A DNA stretch of 35,761 bases. Source: Muribaculaceae bacterium. GTDB taxonomy: Bacteria; Bacteroidota; Bacteroidia; Bacteroidales; Muribaculaceae. Position numbers and translations under genes: made by a program. The stretch's first letter is position 1. Every line of letters starts with the position of its first letter. The notes under the pieces were generated by a model. It saw nothing but the letters and a program-made list of their open reading frames with translations. It ran no database searches and was not told the origin of the DNA. Positions 7,825-15,803 of this stretch are shown here, one piece after another. The stretch is from positions 1 through 35,761 of the forward strand of contig JAFQSX010000009.1 of NCBI GenBank assembly GCA_017409345.1. Reading direction: 5' to 3'.

Positions 7825-10170
7825 TCAAAACTCCAACTTATTTTTTGATTCAGTACCGGTGTCGACTCCTTCGTTTTTCAACCCTTGTTTTGCTTTTTTA
7901 ATTGTTTTACCAAAATTCACCCGATAGGTAACACCGATTACCACCATATTTGCACCATCTTTTAAACAAAACTCATTATTTACCGGGTGTATTGTTGACA
8001 ATTCATTCGTTTTATACATTACTCCTTTATCACTAAATGGGTTAAATATTCCGGTAGTAAACCAAAAATCACGCCATTTATATTGCACCATAATCACATT
8101 ACATATTTCAGGTGTTTTCATTATATTCCCCGATAATGAATATCGTGGTTTAATATCAAACTGGCCGGTAAATCGCCAATTCTTTATAGCATATGATGCT
8201 TGAATACGTGTGTAGAAATTATCAAACGTCTCAATATCTCCAAATCCCGAAAATGTGTATCTATCCCAACCGGCAACACAATATATCATAAAGTTTTTGA
8301 TACCGGTATAACTCAAATGCAATTCGGCGTTCAGCAAGTCATCATGTTTAGCATTTTGACTCTGTTGCATAAACATATTGTAATATGGGTTTAACTCTTC
8401 TGAAATATATGTATATTGACTGTAAATTGGATCTATATCACGAGAATGAGCCAACCACAAACTTGCATTCACCTTTGGAGTGGCATATCTTAGATAGATG
8501 CGATTACGGAAATAGGTTGATGGTTTAAGGGTTGGATTGCCCATTTGATATAAAACATCATCAATACGTTTTACGATTTCACTTTGAGAAGACAACCCCG
8601 GCATTGACGGGTCAACCATAAACAAATAGTTCAAACTCCATTTTGAGTTAATCTTAAAATTAAGTGTCGCCTTACTATTGAACCGAAATGAGTTTTGTTC
8701 AACATTTCCATTATCAACATGATAATAACGTCCACCAAGTCCGGCACTATAGGTAAATTTCTTTATGCGTCCCGATATTGAGCCATATAAATAAAGATTA
8801 TCGTTATTTTGTTTTGAAATTTGAAATTTACCACCATTCAAAGCATATTGATTCTCTGCATAATTATGATAATAATTTACTCCATATTTTGTTTCAAAAC
8901 TACAATATGCTTTTGTATATAAAGCCTCCGTACCGGCACGCCAAGAAGAATTGTCGGCACTACTTGACTGTGAATAAATATTTGATGTTGAATTATATTC
9001 TAAATTGCTATTGCTTTCTCCACCTCGCATATTCCCATAAGCATTAAATTCTATTTTTGAGGTTTTATTTATGTGATGACGAAAATACAAATCCAAATTA
9101 GGAGAAAATCCTTTATCATTATCTATCAACACTGAGCTATATTCAGTAACGCGATTTCCCAGCGTTTGACGCACCGCATTATTTGTAGTTTGCTCACAAT
9201 TATCAATATTGTCCCTGAAAGTTACGGCAAACAATGTTGCCGGACTATGCATATATGTATATCCAACCGAAATACTATTTGACAATCTCTTTAATATTGA
9301 TGGCACTGGCAATGTTTCTCTTGTAATAGGTGTTTCTCTGCCAATAAACGACTCCGTACCCTCACTATACGCATCATCAAAATCACGCCAACGGTTTCCA
9401 TAGTCAATAGTCCATTCTGATTTACTATAATTATATGTCCCTCCTACATTAAAGTTCGTCAGCCCCCCTACTGCCGCCATACCATTTGCAATTACACTTC
9501 CACCTTTTGCGACCGGTTTTGTGATAAAATTTATCACACCCATCACCGATGTACCATATCTGATGTCCGATACATTTGAATATTCTATACGCAAAATATT
9601 GTCATTGTTTAACGACTGAATACGAGAGTAATCTACCTGACGACCATTTATTTGAAATATCGCAACTCCGTTTTCAATTGTCACTCGATTTAACGACGAG
9701 TTCACTTGCAATCCAGGAAGTTTATATTGCATCTGCTCCAATAAATCAATCGAAGTGCCTGATTGTTTGATTTCATCTGCCGTGGGGAACACAATATAAT
9801 TGCATCCCTTTTCAATTACATTTTGTGCCACTACTGTGATTTCGCCAAGCAATTCAGGAGCCTCAGCCAATGTTATCGCACCTAAATCTACATTTCGACC
9901 GACACTTTCAAATTTCACGTTTGAAGTCATTAAGCCCACCATCGACACTTCAACTCTCATATCTCCCTTTTGATTGGTTTCTAATAAGAATCTTCCATTA
10001 TCATCTGTCAATACACTCCCTATTGCAGTTATTGAGTCTTTATACAAAATCACACTTACTCCACTCAATAGTTCTTTTTCCGAATCAAGGACTTTTCCTG
10101 TAATTGTGTAAGCACACAAAAACTGAGGTACCAGCATCGACAAAACAAACATTAGAACATTAACTTTCAT
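7825..10170 (-). CDS. Outer-membrane beta-barrel family protein, TonB-receptor-like (barrel 1)
   Basis: The 781-residue protein begins with a Sec signal (VLMFVLSMLVPQFLCAY). A carboxypeptidase-regulatory-like domain follows, starting ITGKVLDSEKELLSGVSVILY. Next is a plug-like region at about residues 125-220 (LLEQMQYKLPGLQV, INGRQVDYSRIQ, GTSVMGVINFITKP), then a long barrel rich in alternating aromatic strands with an OMP_b-brl_3 look. A TonB box is not evident. Such proteins sit in the outer membrane and take up or bind large ligands. No SusD-type lipoprotein accompanies it. Its promoter carries a TAC(A/C)C-N4-GGGTA dyad shared with barrel 2 and the ThiF gene, and it is divergent from the LuxR-type regulator. 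Confidence 0.87.
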   Translation of the reverse strand: MKVNVLMFVLSMLVPQFLCAYTITGKVLDSEKELLSGVSVILYKDSITAIGSVLTDDNGRFLLETNQKGDMRVEVSMVGLMTSNVKFESVGRNVDLGAITLAEAPELLGEITVVAQNVIEKGCNYIVFPTADEIKQSGTSIDLLEQMQYKLPGLQVNSSLNRVTIENGVAIFQINGRQVDYSRIQSLNNDNILRIEYSNVSDIRYGTSVMGVINFITKPVAKGGSVIANGMAAVGGLTNFNVGGTYNYSKSEWTIDYGNRWRDFDDAYSEGTESFIGRETPITRETLPVPSILKRLSNSISVGYTYMHSPATLFAVTFRDNIDNCEQTTNNAVRQTLGNRVTEYSSVLIDNDKGFSPNLDLYFRHHINKTSKIEFNAYGNMRGGESNSNLEYNSTSNIYSQSSSADNSSWRAGTEALYTKAYCSFETKYGVNYYHNYAENQYALNGGKFQISKQNNDNLYLYGSISGRIKKFTYSAGLGGRYYHVDNGNVEQNSFRFNSKATLNFKINSKWSLNYLFMVDPSMPGLSSQSEIVKRIDDVLYQMGNPTLKPSTYFRNRIYLRYATPKVNASLWLAHSRDIDPIYSQYTYISEELNPYYNMFMQQSQNAKHDDLLNAELHLSYTGIKNFMIYCVAGWDRYTFSGFGDIETFDNFYTRIQASYAIKNWRFTGQFDIKPRYSLSGNIMKTPEICNVIMVQYKWRDFWFTTGIFNPFSDKGVMYKTNELSTIHPVNNEFCLKDGANMVVIGVTYRVNFGKTIKKAKQGLKNEGVDTGTESKNKLEF

Positions 10171-10211
10171 ATTTTATCAAATTAAATGAGTTTAACTTAT
10201 TATTTCTGATG

Positions 10212-10256
10212 TAAAATTACCATAACAGCATCTCTGCCACAATACACAAAAGGGTA
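10212..10256 (-). promoter_or_regulatory. Barrel-1 promoter with conserved dyad operator
   Basis: On the minus strand a TAATTTTA -7-like box (plus 10212-10219) lies exactly 31 bp, first base to first base, from TACACAAAAGGGTA (10243-10256), a one-mismatch version of TACCC-N4-GGGTA. The intervening bases also resemble those at 14693-14737 (AAAATTACC, AAC, CATCTC). The dyad overlaps where a -33 box would sit, which suits an activator site. Confidence 0.6.
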
Positions 10257-10365
10257 AAAGTACCGAATCTGCCAATTTTACTTACCCAAAGCAAATGCAC
10301 CCAAAGCAGCCCATGCCGCAAATGGCATCAATCAAAATTACAAAACATTAATTTACAACCACTTA

Positions 10366-10412
10366 CCCCCCCCTATAAAGTTTGTTTTTTTGCAATAAAA
10401 TCTTTACCTTTG
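10366..10412 (+). promoter_or_regulatory. Promoter of the LuxR-type regulator, with C8 tract just upstream
   Basis: A TTTG -33 box (10381-10384), a 20-bp spacer and a TACCTTTG -7 box (10405-10412) match the Bacteroidetes consensus on both elements. A run of eight C at 10366-10373 lies 7 bp upstream of the -33 box. The predicted transcription start near 10419 rules out translation from upstream in-frame starts and supports the ATG at 10436. Confidence 0.75.
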
Positions 10413-10435
10413 CAGTAAATAAACCTGAAAGGATT

Positions 10436-11197
10436 ATGGCAAAAATTGACGATTTCTTTATCCCTGATAATTCTGTTGCAATCATTTCTGACGCTTCTTA
10501 TGAGGGGATTCAACATACTATTGATGAGATAGAAGCTTTTTCACGATTAACATATAAGAGTGTTTATATCATCGATTATTATAAACGCAACTTCCTCTTT
10601 GTCGCTAAAAATCCGTTGTTTTTATGTGGGCATACTCCCGAAGAAGTAACAGAACTTGGATATAATTTCTACATTGAGAATGTTCCACCCGAAGACCTAA
10701 AATTCCTACTTGAAATAAATGTCAAAGGATTTGAATTCCTGAAAGAGATTCCCGCCAAAGAGAAAAAAGAATATACCATATCATACTGCTTTAACATTAT
10801 CAACAAACAATCAAAAAAGAAACAGCTAATAAATCACCAAATTACCCCATTACGATTAACGAAATCGGGAGAAATTTGGTTAGCGTTGTGCGTAGCATCA
10901 ATTCCATCAAATGGCACTGTTGGAGAAATCATAATGTCAAGGAATGGAGCTAACACCCAATGGAGATATAGCCGAGAAGGGAAACGATGGAAAGAAGAAC
11001 CTCGCTTTGAATTAAACGAAAATGAGCTTAACGTTCTGAAGTTCTCAGCAATGGGTTACACCATGAATGAAATCGCCGAGTTGGTGCATCGTTCTTTCGA
11101 CACCGTTAAAGTATATCGAAAAAATATATTTGAAAAACTTGGCGCCGAGAACATCAGTGAGGCGATAAATATCGCAATGAATTATCGTCTGATTTAG
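10436..11197 (+). CDS. LuxR-type helix-turn-helix transcriptional regulator with PAS-like N-terminal domain
   Basis: The product is 253 residues from ATG 10436. The reading frame continues upstream to 10382, but that segment contains the promoter. The C-terminal 60 residues form a GerE/LuxR HTH: ELNENELNVLKFSAMGYTMNEIAELV, then RSFDTVKVYRKNIFEKL and ENISEAINIA. The N-terminal part (to about residue 175) resembles a PAS-type sensor fold, with HTPEEVTELGYNFY and PPEDLKFLLEI segments. No receiver aspartate pocket is apparent. It lies between the two barrel genes and points opposite to them, so it is the natural candidate to bind the TACCC-N4-GGGTA dyads of the three neighbouring promoters. That link is inference. 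Confidence 0.85.
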   Translation: MAKIDDFFIPDNSVAIISDASYEGIQHTIDEIEAFSRLTYKSVYIIDYYKRNFLFVAKNPLFLCGHTPEEVTELGYNFYIENVPPEDLKFLLEINVKGFEFLKEIPAKEKKEYTISYCFNIINKQSKKKQLINHQITPLRLTKSGEIWLALCVASIPSNGTVGEIIMSRNGANTQWRYSREGKRWKEEPRFELNENELNVLKFSAMGYTMNEIAELVHRSFDTVKVYRKNIFEKLGAENISEAINIAMNYRLI

Positions 11198-11224
11198 GCT
11201 CAATTAACTAACAAATAAAACCTT

Positions 11225-11261
11225 GAGAAGTGCCAACATTATGATTTTTTTGACACTTCTC
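11225..11261. terminator. Bidirectional terminator hairpin between the regulator and barrel 2
   Basis: GAGAAGTG (11225-11232) pairs with CACTTCTC (11254-11261). T-rich sequence follows on both strands, and the hairpin lies between the convergent ends at 11197 and 11269. Confidence 0.7.
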
Positions 11262-11268
11262 CATTGTT

Positions 11269-13599
11269 TTAATGCTCTTCATTTGTTCGGTTTAAGATAT
11301 TATCATTATTGCTTCTTTTCTTAAACGGATTATTTATCATATTGAATGTGTAGCGAGCCATTATCGTAACTCCTCGAGTATCATTTATATTGTGATTATA
11401 AATATATGTATTATGATAACGGTTCTCACTCCATTTTGCCATACTTCTTCGCAATAAATCATTAGCAGTTACTCCAACTAACAACTTACCTTTACACAAG
11501 ATTGTCATAGCACTTAAATCAATCGTTGCTGTTGGAGCCATTACATAATAACCTTCATTTGATTTTGAATTATATCCAAATTTAGTGCCTAACATATATT
11601 TATTAGCGATAGTAAATTCCAAGTTTGCATATACACTCCATCTCAAATCATTTACTTTTATTGTCTCATTCAAATATGGATATAAGATATTTGGTATTTT
11701 CGCATCAGCATGAAGTCCCATATTAAACCAATTTTTTTGATAAAAATAATCTGCAGATATTGACCAAATCTGTGAACGATCAATGTTAATAGGTTTCTCA
11801 ACAATATTATTTCCCTCATTTAAATATACTGTAGTTATTTTATCTGTAATATTCCGATATGCCAATTCTAAATTTACCCCAAATAGATTTGCACTAAGAT
11901 TAATGCGGTCAGTGAACGAAGGTTTTAGCAATGGGTTACCTGTAGAATATTCATTTTCGTTTATATAATAAATCGTAGGTCGCAATTGCGAATAAGTAGG
12001 GCGTGCAATTGTTCTTCTATAATACAATGTGAGATTTACATTTTTATTGAACTTATATCCAAAACTTATATTAGGCAAGAGGTTGGAATATGATTTTGAG
12101 AAATCATCAGTCTGTTCTCTATTGTCAAATATTTTCACATCAGTATAGTCATATTCATAGCGAAGGCCCCCTTTTAGCGTAAATTTATTCCATTTGCGTG
12201 AAAATGTATAATAAAACGAAGCATATCCATTATCTCGTTCGCTGTTTTGAATGTCATTATTCATAATAACATCTCCACTATTATTTACATAACCGGCATT
12301 TGCTCCGATATTGCTTTTCAGTTTTCCTGATGTGAAATTATAGTCTGCCGACAATGTGTATATATCATAATCATTAATATTCTTTATTGCATTATTTATG
12401 CTATTTCCTGTTTGCAAATTTATTTCTTCAATATCCTTATAATCATTATGAACTGTTGTAGCATAGTCTGCGACGATCAGCAAATTAGATGTTTTGTTTC
12501 TGGTCCATTGATAACTTGCAGAAACACTATGACGATCATTATTATAATCCATTGACGCAGGATTATTGTATAAATAATTCATTCCATTAAAGATGTTTAA
12601 TATATTGTCATTATTCATATCCGTTCTATAGAAAACTCCATTATATTGCAGGCCTAACACACTTTTTCTATTTAGAGCATAATTCACACCTGCAAATAAA
12701 TTCCAGTTATGAACTCTTGCCGAATAATTAGTAGTGTCAAACTTTTCATATATTCCATTCTCTTTGGTAATTATAGTATGACTATCATTATAGCCCTCTG
12801 TATTTCCCAATGTGTAACTTAATGAAACATTTCCTGACAAATTACCATTCTTACCATCTACTGTAAAATTTGTAGTATTGCTCACTCTTTGCTTTATATC
12901 AACAGCATCTAACAAACTAGCAGCAAGATAATCTTTTATAGGTTTCTTTGTGTAAATTTTTATTACACTTTCGGTTTGAGAACTGTACTTTGCATCTGGT
13001 TCTCGTATGATTTCAATTTTGCTCACATTGCTTGGGCTTAATGCTCTCAATTCTGAATTATTCATTACCTTTTTATCGTTTATGTATATTTCAGAAGAAC
13101 CTTTCCCTATCACAGAAATGACATCATTGTTATCAACTATAACTCCAGGTGTCCAACGCAACATATCAATACCATTCCCGGCATTTCCCATGATTGTTCC
13201 TGATAAACTGCGAATGGTATAATCTGCTCCATCATGTTCAACGCTAAGTTTAGGTGCTCTTACCACAACTTCATCTAACATATGTGACTTGAGCTCTAAT
13301 TGAATATTTCCCAAATCTAATACTGAAGCACTATCCACTTTATTAAATCGTTTTGTATATTCACTATAACCCGCAGAACTGACATTTACCAAAATTCCGC
13401 CCTCAATATTCCCAATATTTACCTCAAACTCATTTTCATATCCACAAAACTGCATAGCAGAACATTTTAACGAGTCGTCAGGAATAACCGAAACATTGTA
13501 TATCAAATCGGCATTTTTATTAAAATTACCCTTTATCACTGTCGCTGACATATTAAGAGCCAACAACCCACAAGCAACAATCAATAAGTCTTTTTTCAT
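11269..13599 (-). CDS. Outer-membrane beta-barrel family protein, TonB-receptor-like (barrel 2)
   Basis: The 776-residue protein has a short signal peptide (LLIVACGLLALNMSATV). A beta-sandwich-like N-terminal region to about residue 100 replaces a clear carboxypeptidase-regulatory motif. A plug-like domain follows (LDEVVVRAPKLSV, GIDMLRWTPGVIVDNND, IYINDKKVMNNSELRAL, IEIIREPDAKYSS), then a barrel with many Asn/Tyr-rich strands. It resembles the OMP_b-brl family and barrel 1 in architecture but not closely in sequence. The outer membrane is the expected location; the substrate is unknown. Its promoter contains two copies of the TACCC-N4-GGGTA dyad. It may form a functional set with barrel 1 and the ThiF-like protein. 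Confidence 0.86.
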   Translation of the reverse strand: MKKDLLIVACGLLALNMSATVIKGNFNKNADLIYNVSVIPDDSLKCSAMQFCGYENEFEVNIGNIEGGILVNVSSAGYSEYTKRFNKVDSASVLDLGNIQLELKSHMLDEVVVRAPKLSVEHDGADYTIRSLSGTIMGNAGNGIDMLRWTPGVIVDNNDVISVIGKGSSEIYINDKKVMNNSELRALSPSNVSKIEIIREPDAKYSSQTESVIKIYTKKPIKDYLAASLLDAVDIKQRVSNTTNFTVDGKNGNLSGNVSLSYTLGNTEGYNDSHTIITKENGIYEKFDTTNYSARVHNWNLFAGVNYALNRKSVLGLQYNGVFYRTDMNNDNILNIFNGMNYLYNNPASMDYNNDRHSVSASYQWTRNKTSNLLIVADYATTVHNDYKDIEEINLQTGNSINNAIKNINDYDIYTLSADYNFTSGKLKSNIGANAGYVNNSGDVIMNNDIQNSERDNGYASFYYTFSRKWNKFTLKGGLRYEYDYTDVKIFDNREQTDDFSKSYSNLLPNISFGYKFNKNVNLTLYYRRTIARPTYSQLRPTIYYINENEYSTGNPLLKPSFTDRINLSANLFGVNLELAYRNITDKITTVYLNEGNNIVEKPINIDRSQIWSISADYFYQKNWFNMGLHADAKIPNILYPYLNETIKVNDLRWSVYANLEFTIANKYMLGTKFGYNSKSNEGYYVMAPTATIDLSAMTILCKGKLLVGVTANDLLRRSMAKWSENRYHNTYIYNHNINDTRGVTIMARYTFNMINNPFKKRSNNDNILNRTNEEH

Positions 13600-13625
13600 A
13601 ATTTTATTTTTAATGATTTATAATG

Positions 13626-13709
13626 CAAAGTTATATGGATAAAGAGTGTCTTTATATACCCAAATGGGTATTACCCATTAAACTTTAAATTATTACCCTT
13701 TTGGGTAAT
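13626..13709 (-). promoter_or_regulatory. Barrel-2 promoter with two dyad operators
   Basis: The minus-strand -7 box TAACTTTG (plus 13626-13633) lies 31 bp, first base to first base, from the perfect dyad TACCCAAATGGGTA (13657-13670). A second, longer dyad ATTACCCTTTTGGGTAAT (13692-13709) is centred 37 bp further upstream. The same spacing is found at 10212/10243 and 14693/14724. Confidence 0.68.
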
Positions 13710-13712
13710 TTA

Positions 13713-13906
13713 GGGGAACTTCTATAAATTGCTTTGTGGAGATTTATGAATTTTATTTGAGCAGATTTTTGTTTTTGTTGAATGAGCATAGCGAGCTATG
13801 CGATTGAAACAAAGGCAAAAAGATGCCAAAGAAAAGCATAAAGCACACAAAAGAAGTTCTCATCAACTAATGTTAAATTCATTCGTGGAATTTATAGAAA
13901 TACCCT
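13713..13906. mobile_element. MITE-like palindromic element, about 194 bp, no coding capacity
   Basis: This fills most of the 324-bp gap between barrel 2 and the ThiF gene. The ends form imperfect terminal inverted repeats: left GGGGAACTTCTATAAATT, and the right end read in reverse GGGTATTTCTATAAATT, each followed by an ATGAATTT block. The centre has a perfect GCATAGC-GA-GCTATGC hairpin (13786-13801) flanked by T-rich and A-rich arms that extend the pairing. No transposase is encoded. The element abuts the upstream dyad of barrel 2. A MITE is the best reading, but a structured RNA cannot be excluded. Confidence 0.5.
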
Positions 13907-13923
13907 TAATCATGTGCATAATA

Positions 13924-14679
13924 TCACCTTTTTGCTGTTAAGAAATAAAATTGAGGAATTTTTTTATAGTCTTTTTCTGTTGCAATATCAAATAGCAAAT
14001 TGGCAACTAACCCTCCAACAATCCATGATGCCACCGATAGTTGAGGCAAATTTAAGTTATCTGAACCTTTTTCAAATTGATTTATCATATCTTCCAACCA
14101 TATCTGTGGAGCTCCCCAATAGCGAAAGTAATCAGCAATATATTTGGAGAATCCAACTCTATCTTTTCCCAAATTTTCATTCTCCCTCAAGTCTTTTAAT
14201 CGGTCATTTGACAATTTGGCAATAGTAGCCAGACCGGCCCAACCCAAATTATAGGGTCGAATTATAGGGATATCCATTTTTTTACTACATTGATTAAACA
14301 TCTCCGAGAGATGAGAGGATGGTTCAAGCGAATCTACTACAATACCATGTTCAGAAATTATCTCATATAAATCTTTTAATTCTAAATCTGAATTAATTAT
14401 CTTTATTCTCGCTGAAGTATTTATTTTCTCCAACCTGCTTTTAAGAGATTCAATCTTCAATCTCCCAACATCTCTCTCTTCATAATTTTGCCAACATAAG
14501 TCTGATGTATCCACTACACCACTATCAATGAGTGTAATTGTTTCAAATCCCAAACGCAATGCACACTCGGCAATCACACTCCCCAATCCTGCTCCGACAA
14601 ATAAAACTTTTGTCTGTTTTACCTTTTGTTGTTCTTCGAGTGTAATGTAAAATCTGTTCCTTTGATAACGTTCTTCCAT
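13924..14679 (-). CDS. ThiF/MoeB/E1-like adenylyltransferase family protein
   Basis: The 251-residue protein has a Rossmann nucleotide-binding motif GAGLGS at 29-34, an acidic strand end IDSG (Asp52), the ERDVGRLKIESL segment with Lys75, and VVDSLEPSS with Asp116. These match the ATP-binding core of ThiF/MoeB enzymes, which adenylylate the C-terminus of a ubiquitin-like or peptide substrate. The usual NLxRQ is replaced by SDLCWQ (59-64), losing the conserved Asn and Arg, and no CxxC zinc pairs or clear catalytic cysteine motif are visible. Activity may therefore be altered or lost. No ThiS/MoaD-like partner is encoded nearby. The promoter is of the same type as those of the two barrel genes. 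Confidence 0.8.
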   Translation of the reverse strand: MEERYQRNRFYITLEEQQKVKQTKVLFVGAGLGSVIAECALRLGFETITLIDSGVVDTSDLCWQNYEERDVGRLKIESLKSRLEKINTSARIKIINSDLELKDLYEIISEHGIVVDSLEPSSHLSEMFNQCSKKMDIPIIRPYNLGWAGLATIAKLSNDRLKDLRENENLGKDRVGFSKYIADYFRYWGAPQIWLEDMINQFEKGSDNLNLPQLSVASWIVGGLVANLLFDIATEKDYKKIPQFYFLTAKR

Positions 14680-14692
14680 ATTATTTTTTGCA

Positions 14693-14737
14693 CAAAATTA
14701 CCCCAACGCCATCTCCCTCAAAATACCCAAAAGGGTA
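14693..14737 (-). promoter_or_regulatory. ThiF-gene promoter with conserved dyad operator
   Basis: The minus-strand -7 box TAATTTTG (plus 14693-14700) lies 31 bp, first base to first base, from the perfect dyad TACCCAAAAGGGTA (14724-14737). The predicted leader is very short (under 10 nt). The whole segment resembles the barrel-1 promoter at 10212-10256. Confidence 0.65.
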
Positions 14738-14760
14738 ATTCTAACAATTATTTTCATATT

Positions 14761-14794
14761 AAAAGAGGCTGCGTCTGAATCCAGACACAACCTC
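14761..14794 (-). terminator. Terminator of the pRiA4b-ORF3-like gene
   Basis: On the minus strand GAGGTTGTGTCTG pairs with CAGACGCAGCCTC, with two mismatched or wobble positions, and is followed by TTTT. It lies 27 bp after the stop of the minus-strand gene. Confidence 0.75.
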
Positions 14795-14821
14795 CATTTG
14801 CATTACATATCGTTATCAAGT

Positions 14822-15769
14822 TTAGTATTTCGTTGTCATTATTGCTTCCTCCCAAATATCATCAAGAAGGTCTTGATGATATTCTATATTAAATTCATTT
14901 GAATCATAGTCGAGGTCCATGCAATACCATTCCAAGCGCTCTTTATCATCTTTTGATTTGCGTTTCTTTTTGAGAATCTCTAACAGTTCGGCATATCCCC
15001 ACACTCCACCACAATCTTCGGGTGGGCACTCGCCAACACCCTTTACCACTTTTAGGCAAGGTTGCTCACCGGGCTCATATTCTCTAATACATTTTAACCA
15101 CACTTCATGTTCCCAACCATCGCCAAAGTCATATTCATATTTTATGCGATCTTTTTTCTCTCGCAACAAAAAACTGATGGGATATTTATTTGCATCTAAT
15201 GCCATCACTGATTGAAATGAGCCAAACAGTTCCCCATCTTGTTTTATACATACTGTATTTTTGAAATTAGCTGTTTTAGTTTTAAACTGATGCAGATGTA
15301 TATTATCCCAACCCATTACATCATTTACCACAAATGCGAATAACTCCAAGGTAATATTTGACGGAACTTTTACTTCCCGCCACACCGGAACAGGAGAATC
15401 TTTCAATTTTATTCTCACATGATATTCCTTTGGCTTATCCCCAATAAAACAATTTTCGGGAAACGCAAACGGATCGTCTTCATCAGAATAGTCATCTTCA
15501 AGACCTTCTGAACCGGCAAATTTCATCATTTGCGCCAACCCTTTCATAGGGTTATCATCGTCAAATGCTATTTCCTCCATCGATGGCATTGGAGCATCTT
15601 TCCCATTCTTTTCGTAATAATCATTGACTTTGTCAAAATCAATTCCCATCATAGCCGATAATCCTAACATATCTTCAAATGAAGATATTCCAAAACTATC
15701 AAGCACTTGTTGCTTTCTTGCCTGCAACTGTTCATAAAATATTACAAAATCGTAAGACGCTTCTTCCAC
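14822..15769 (-). CDS. Plasmid pRiA4b ORF-3 family protein, start uncertain, possibly 5'-truncated
   Basis: Up to 315 residues. The C-terminal two-thirds match the pRiA4b ORF-3 family: YHVRIKLKDSPVPVWREV, then FAFVVNDVMGWDNIHLHQF, YEYDFGDGWEHEVWL and CPPEDCGGVWGYAELLEIL. The N-terminal part is a charged helical region (LQARKQQVLDSFG, then SSFEDMLGL). Biochemical function is unknown in the family, whose members are frequent on plasmids and islands. The only start in this frame before an upstream TGA is a GTG at 15767-15769, which lies inside the 36-bp copy of the glnA 3' end, so the first eight or nine residues are antisense glnA sequence. The next ATG is at 15670 (residue 34). The original 5' end was probably lost at this junction. 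Confidence 0.8.
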   Translation of the reverse strand: MEEASYDFVIFYEQLQARKQQVLDSFGISSFEDMLGLSAMMGIDFDKVNDYYEKNGKDAPMPSMEEIAFDDDNPMKGLAQMMKFAGSEGLEDDYSDEDDPFAFPENCFIGDKPKEYHVRIKLKDSPVPVWREVKVPSNITLELFAFVVNDVMGWDNIHLHQFKTKTANFKNTVCIKQDGELFGSFQSVMALDANKYPISFLLREKKDRIKYEYDFGDGWEHEVWLKCIREYEPGEQPCLKVVKGVGECPPEDCGGVWGYAELLEILKKKRKSKDDKERLEWYCMDLDYDSNEFNIEYHQDLLDDIWEEAIMTTKY

Positions 15770-15780
15770 TGCGGATAATC
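15745..15780 (+). repeat. 36-bp direct repeat of the glnA 3' end (att-like, right copy)
   Basis: Identical to 6684-6719. It is followed by diverged glnA-downstream sequence and terminator copy C, then by the peptidase gene, which is the arrangement expected of the original glnA downstream flank. It marks the right edge of the 9-kb accessory block. Confidence 0.9.
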
Positions 15781-15803
15781 AACATCTCACAACTCTATAC
15801 AAC

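Noticed and set aside
10382-10435. N-terminal extension of the LuxR-type regulator
   Set aside because: The extension contains the -33 and -7 boxes, so it is upstream of the transcript.
6720-15744. Integrase or transposase within the accessory block
   Set aside because: All sizeable frames were accounted for, and none shows tyrosine- or serine-recombinase or DDE motifs.
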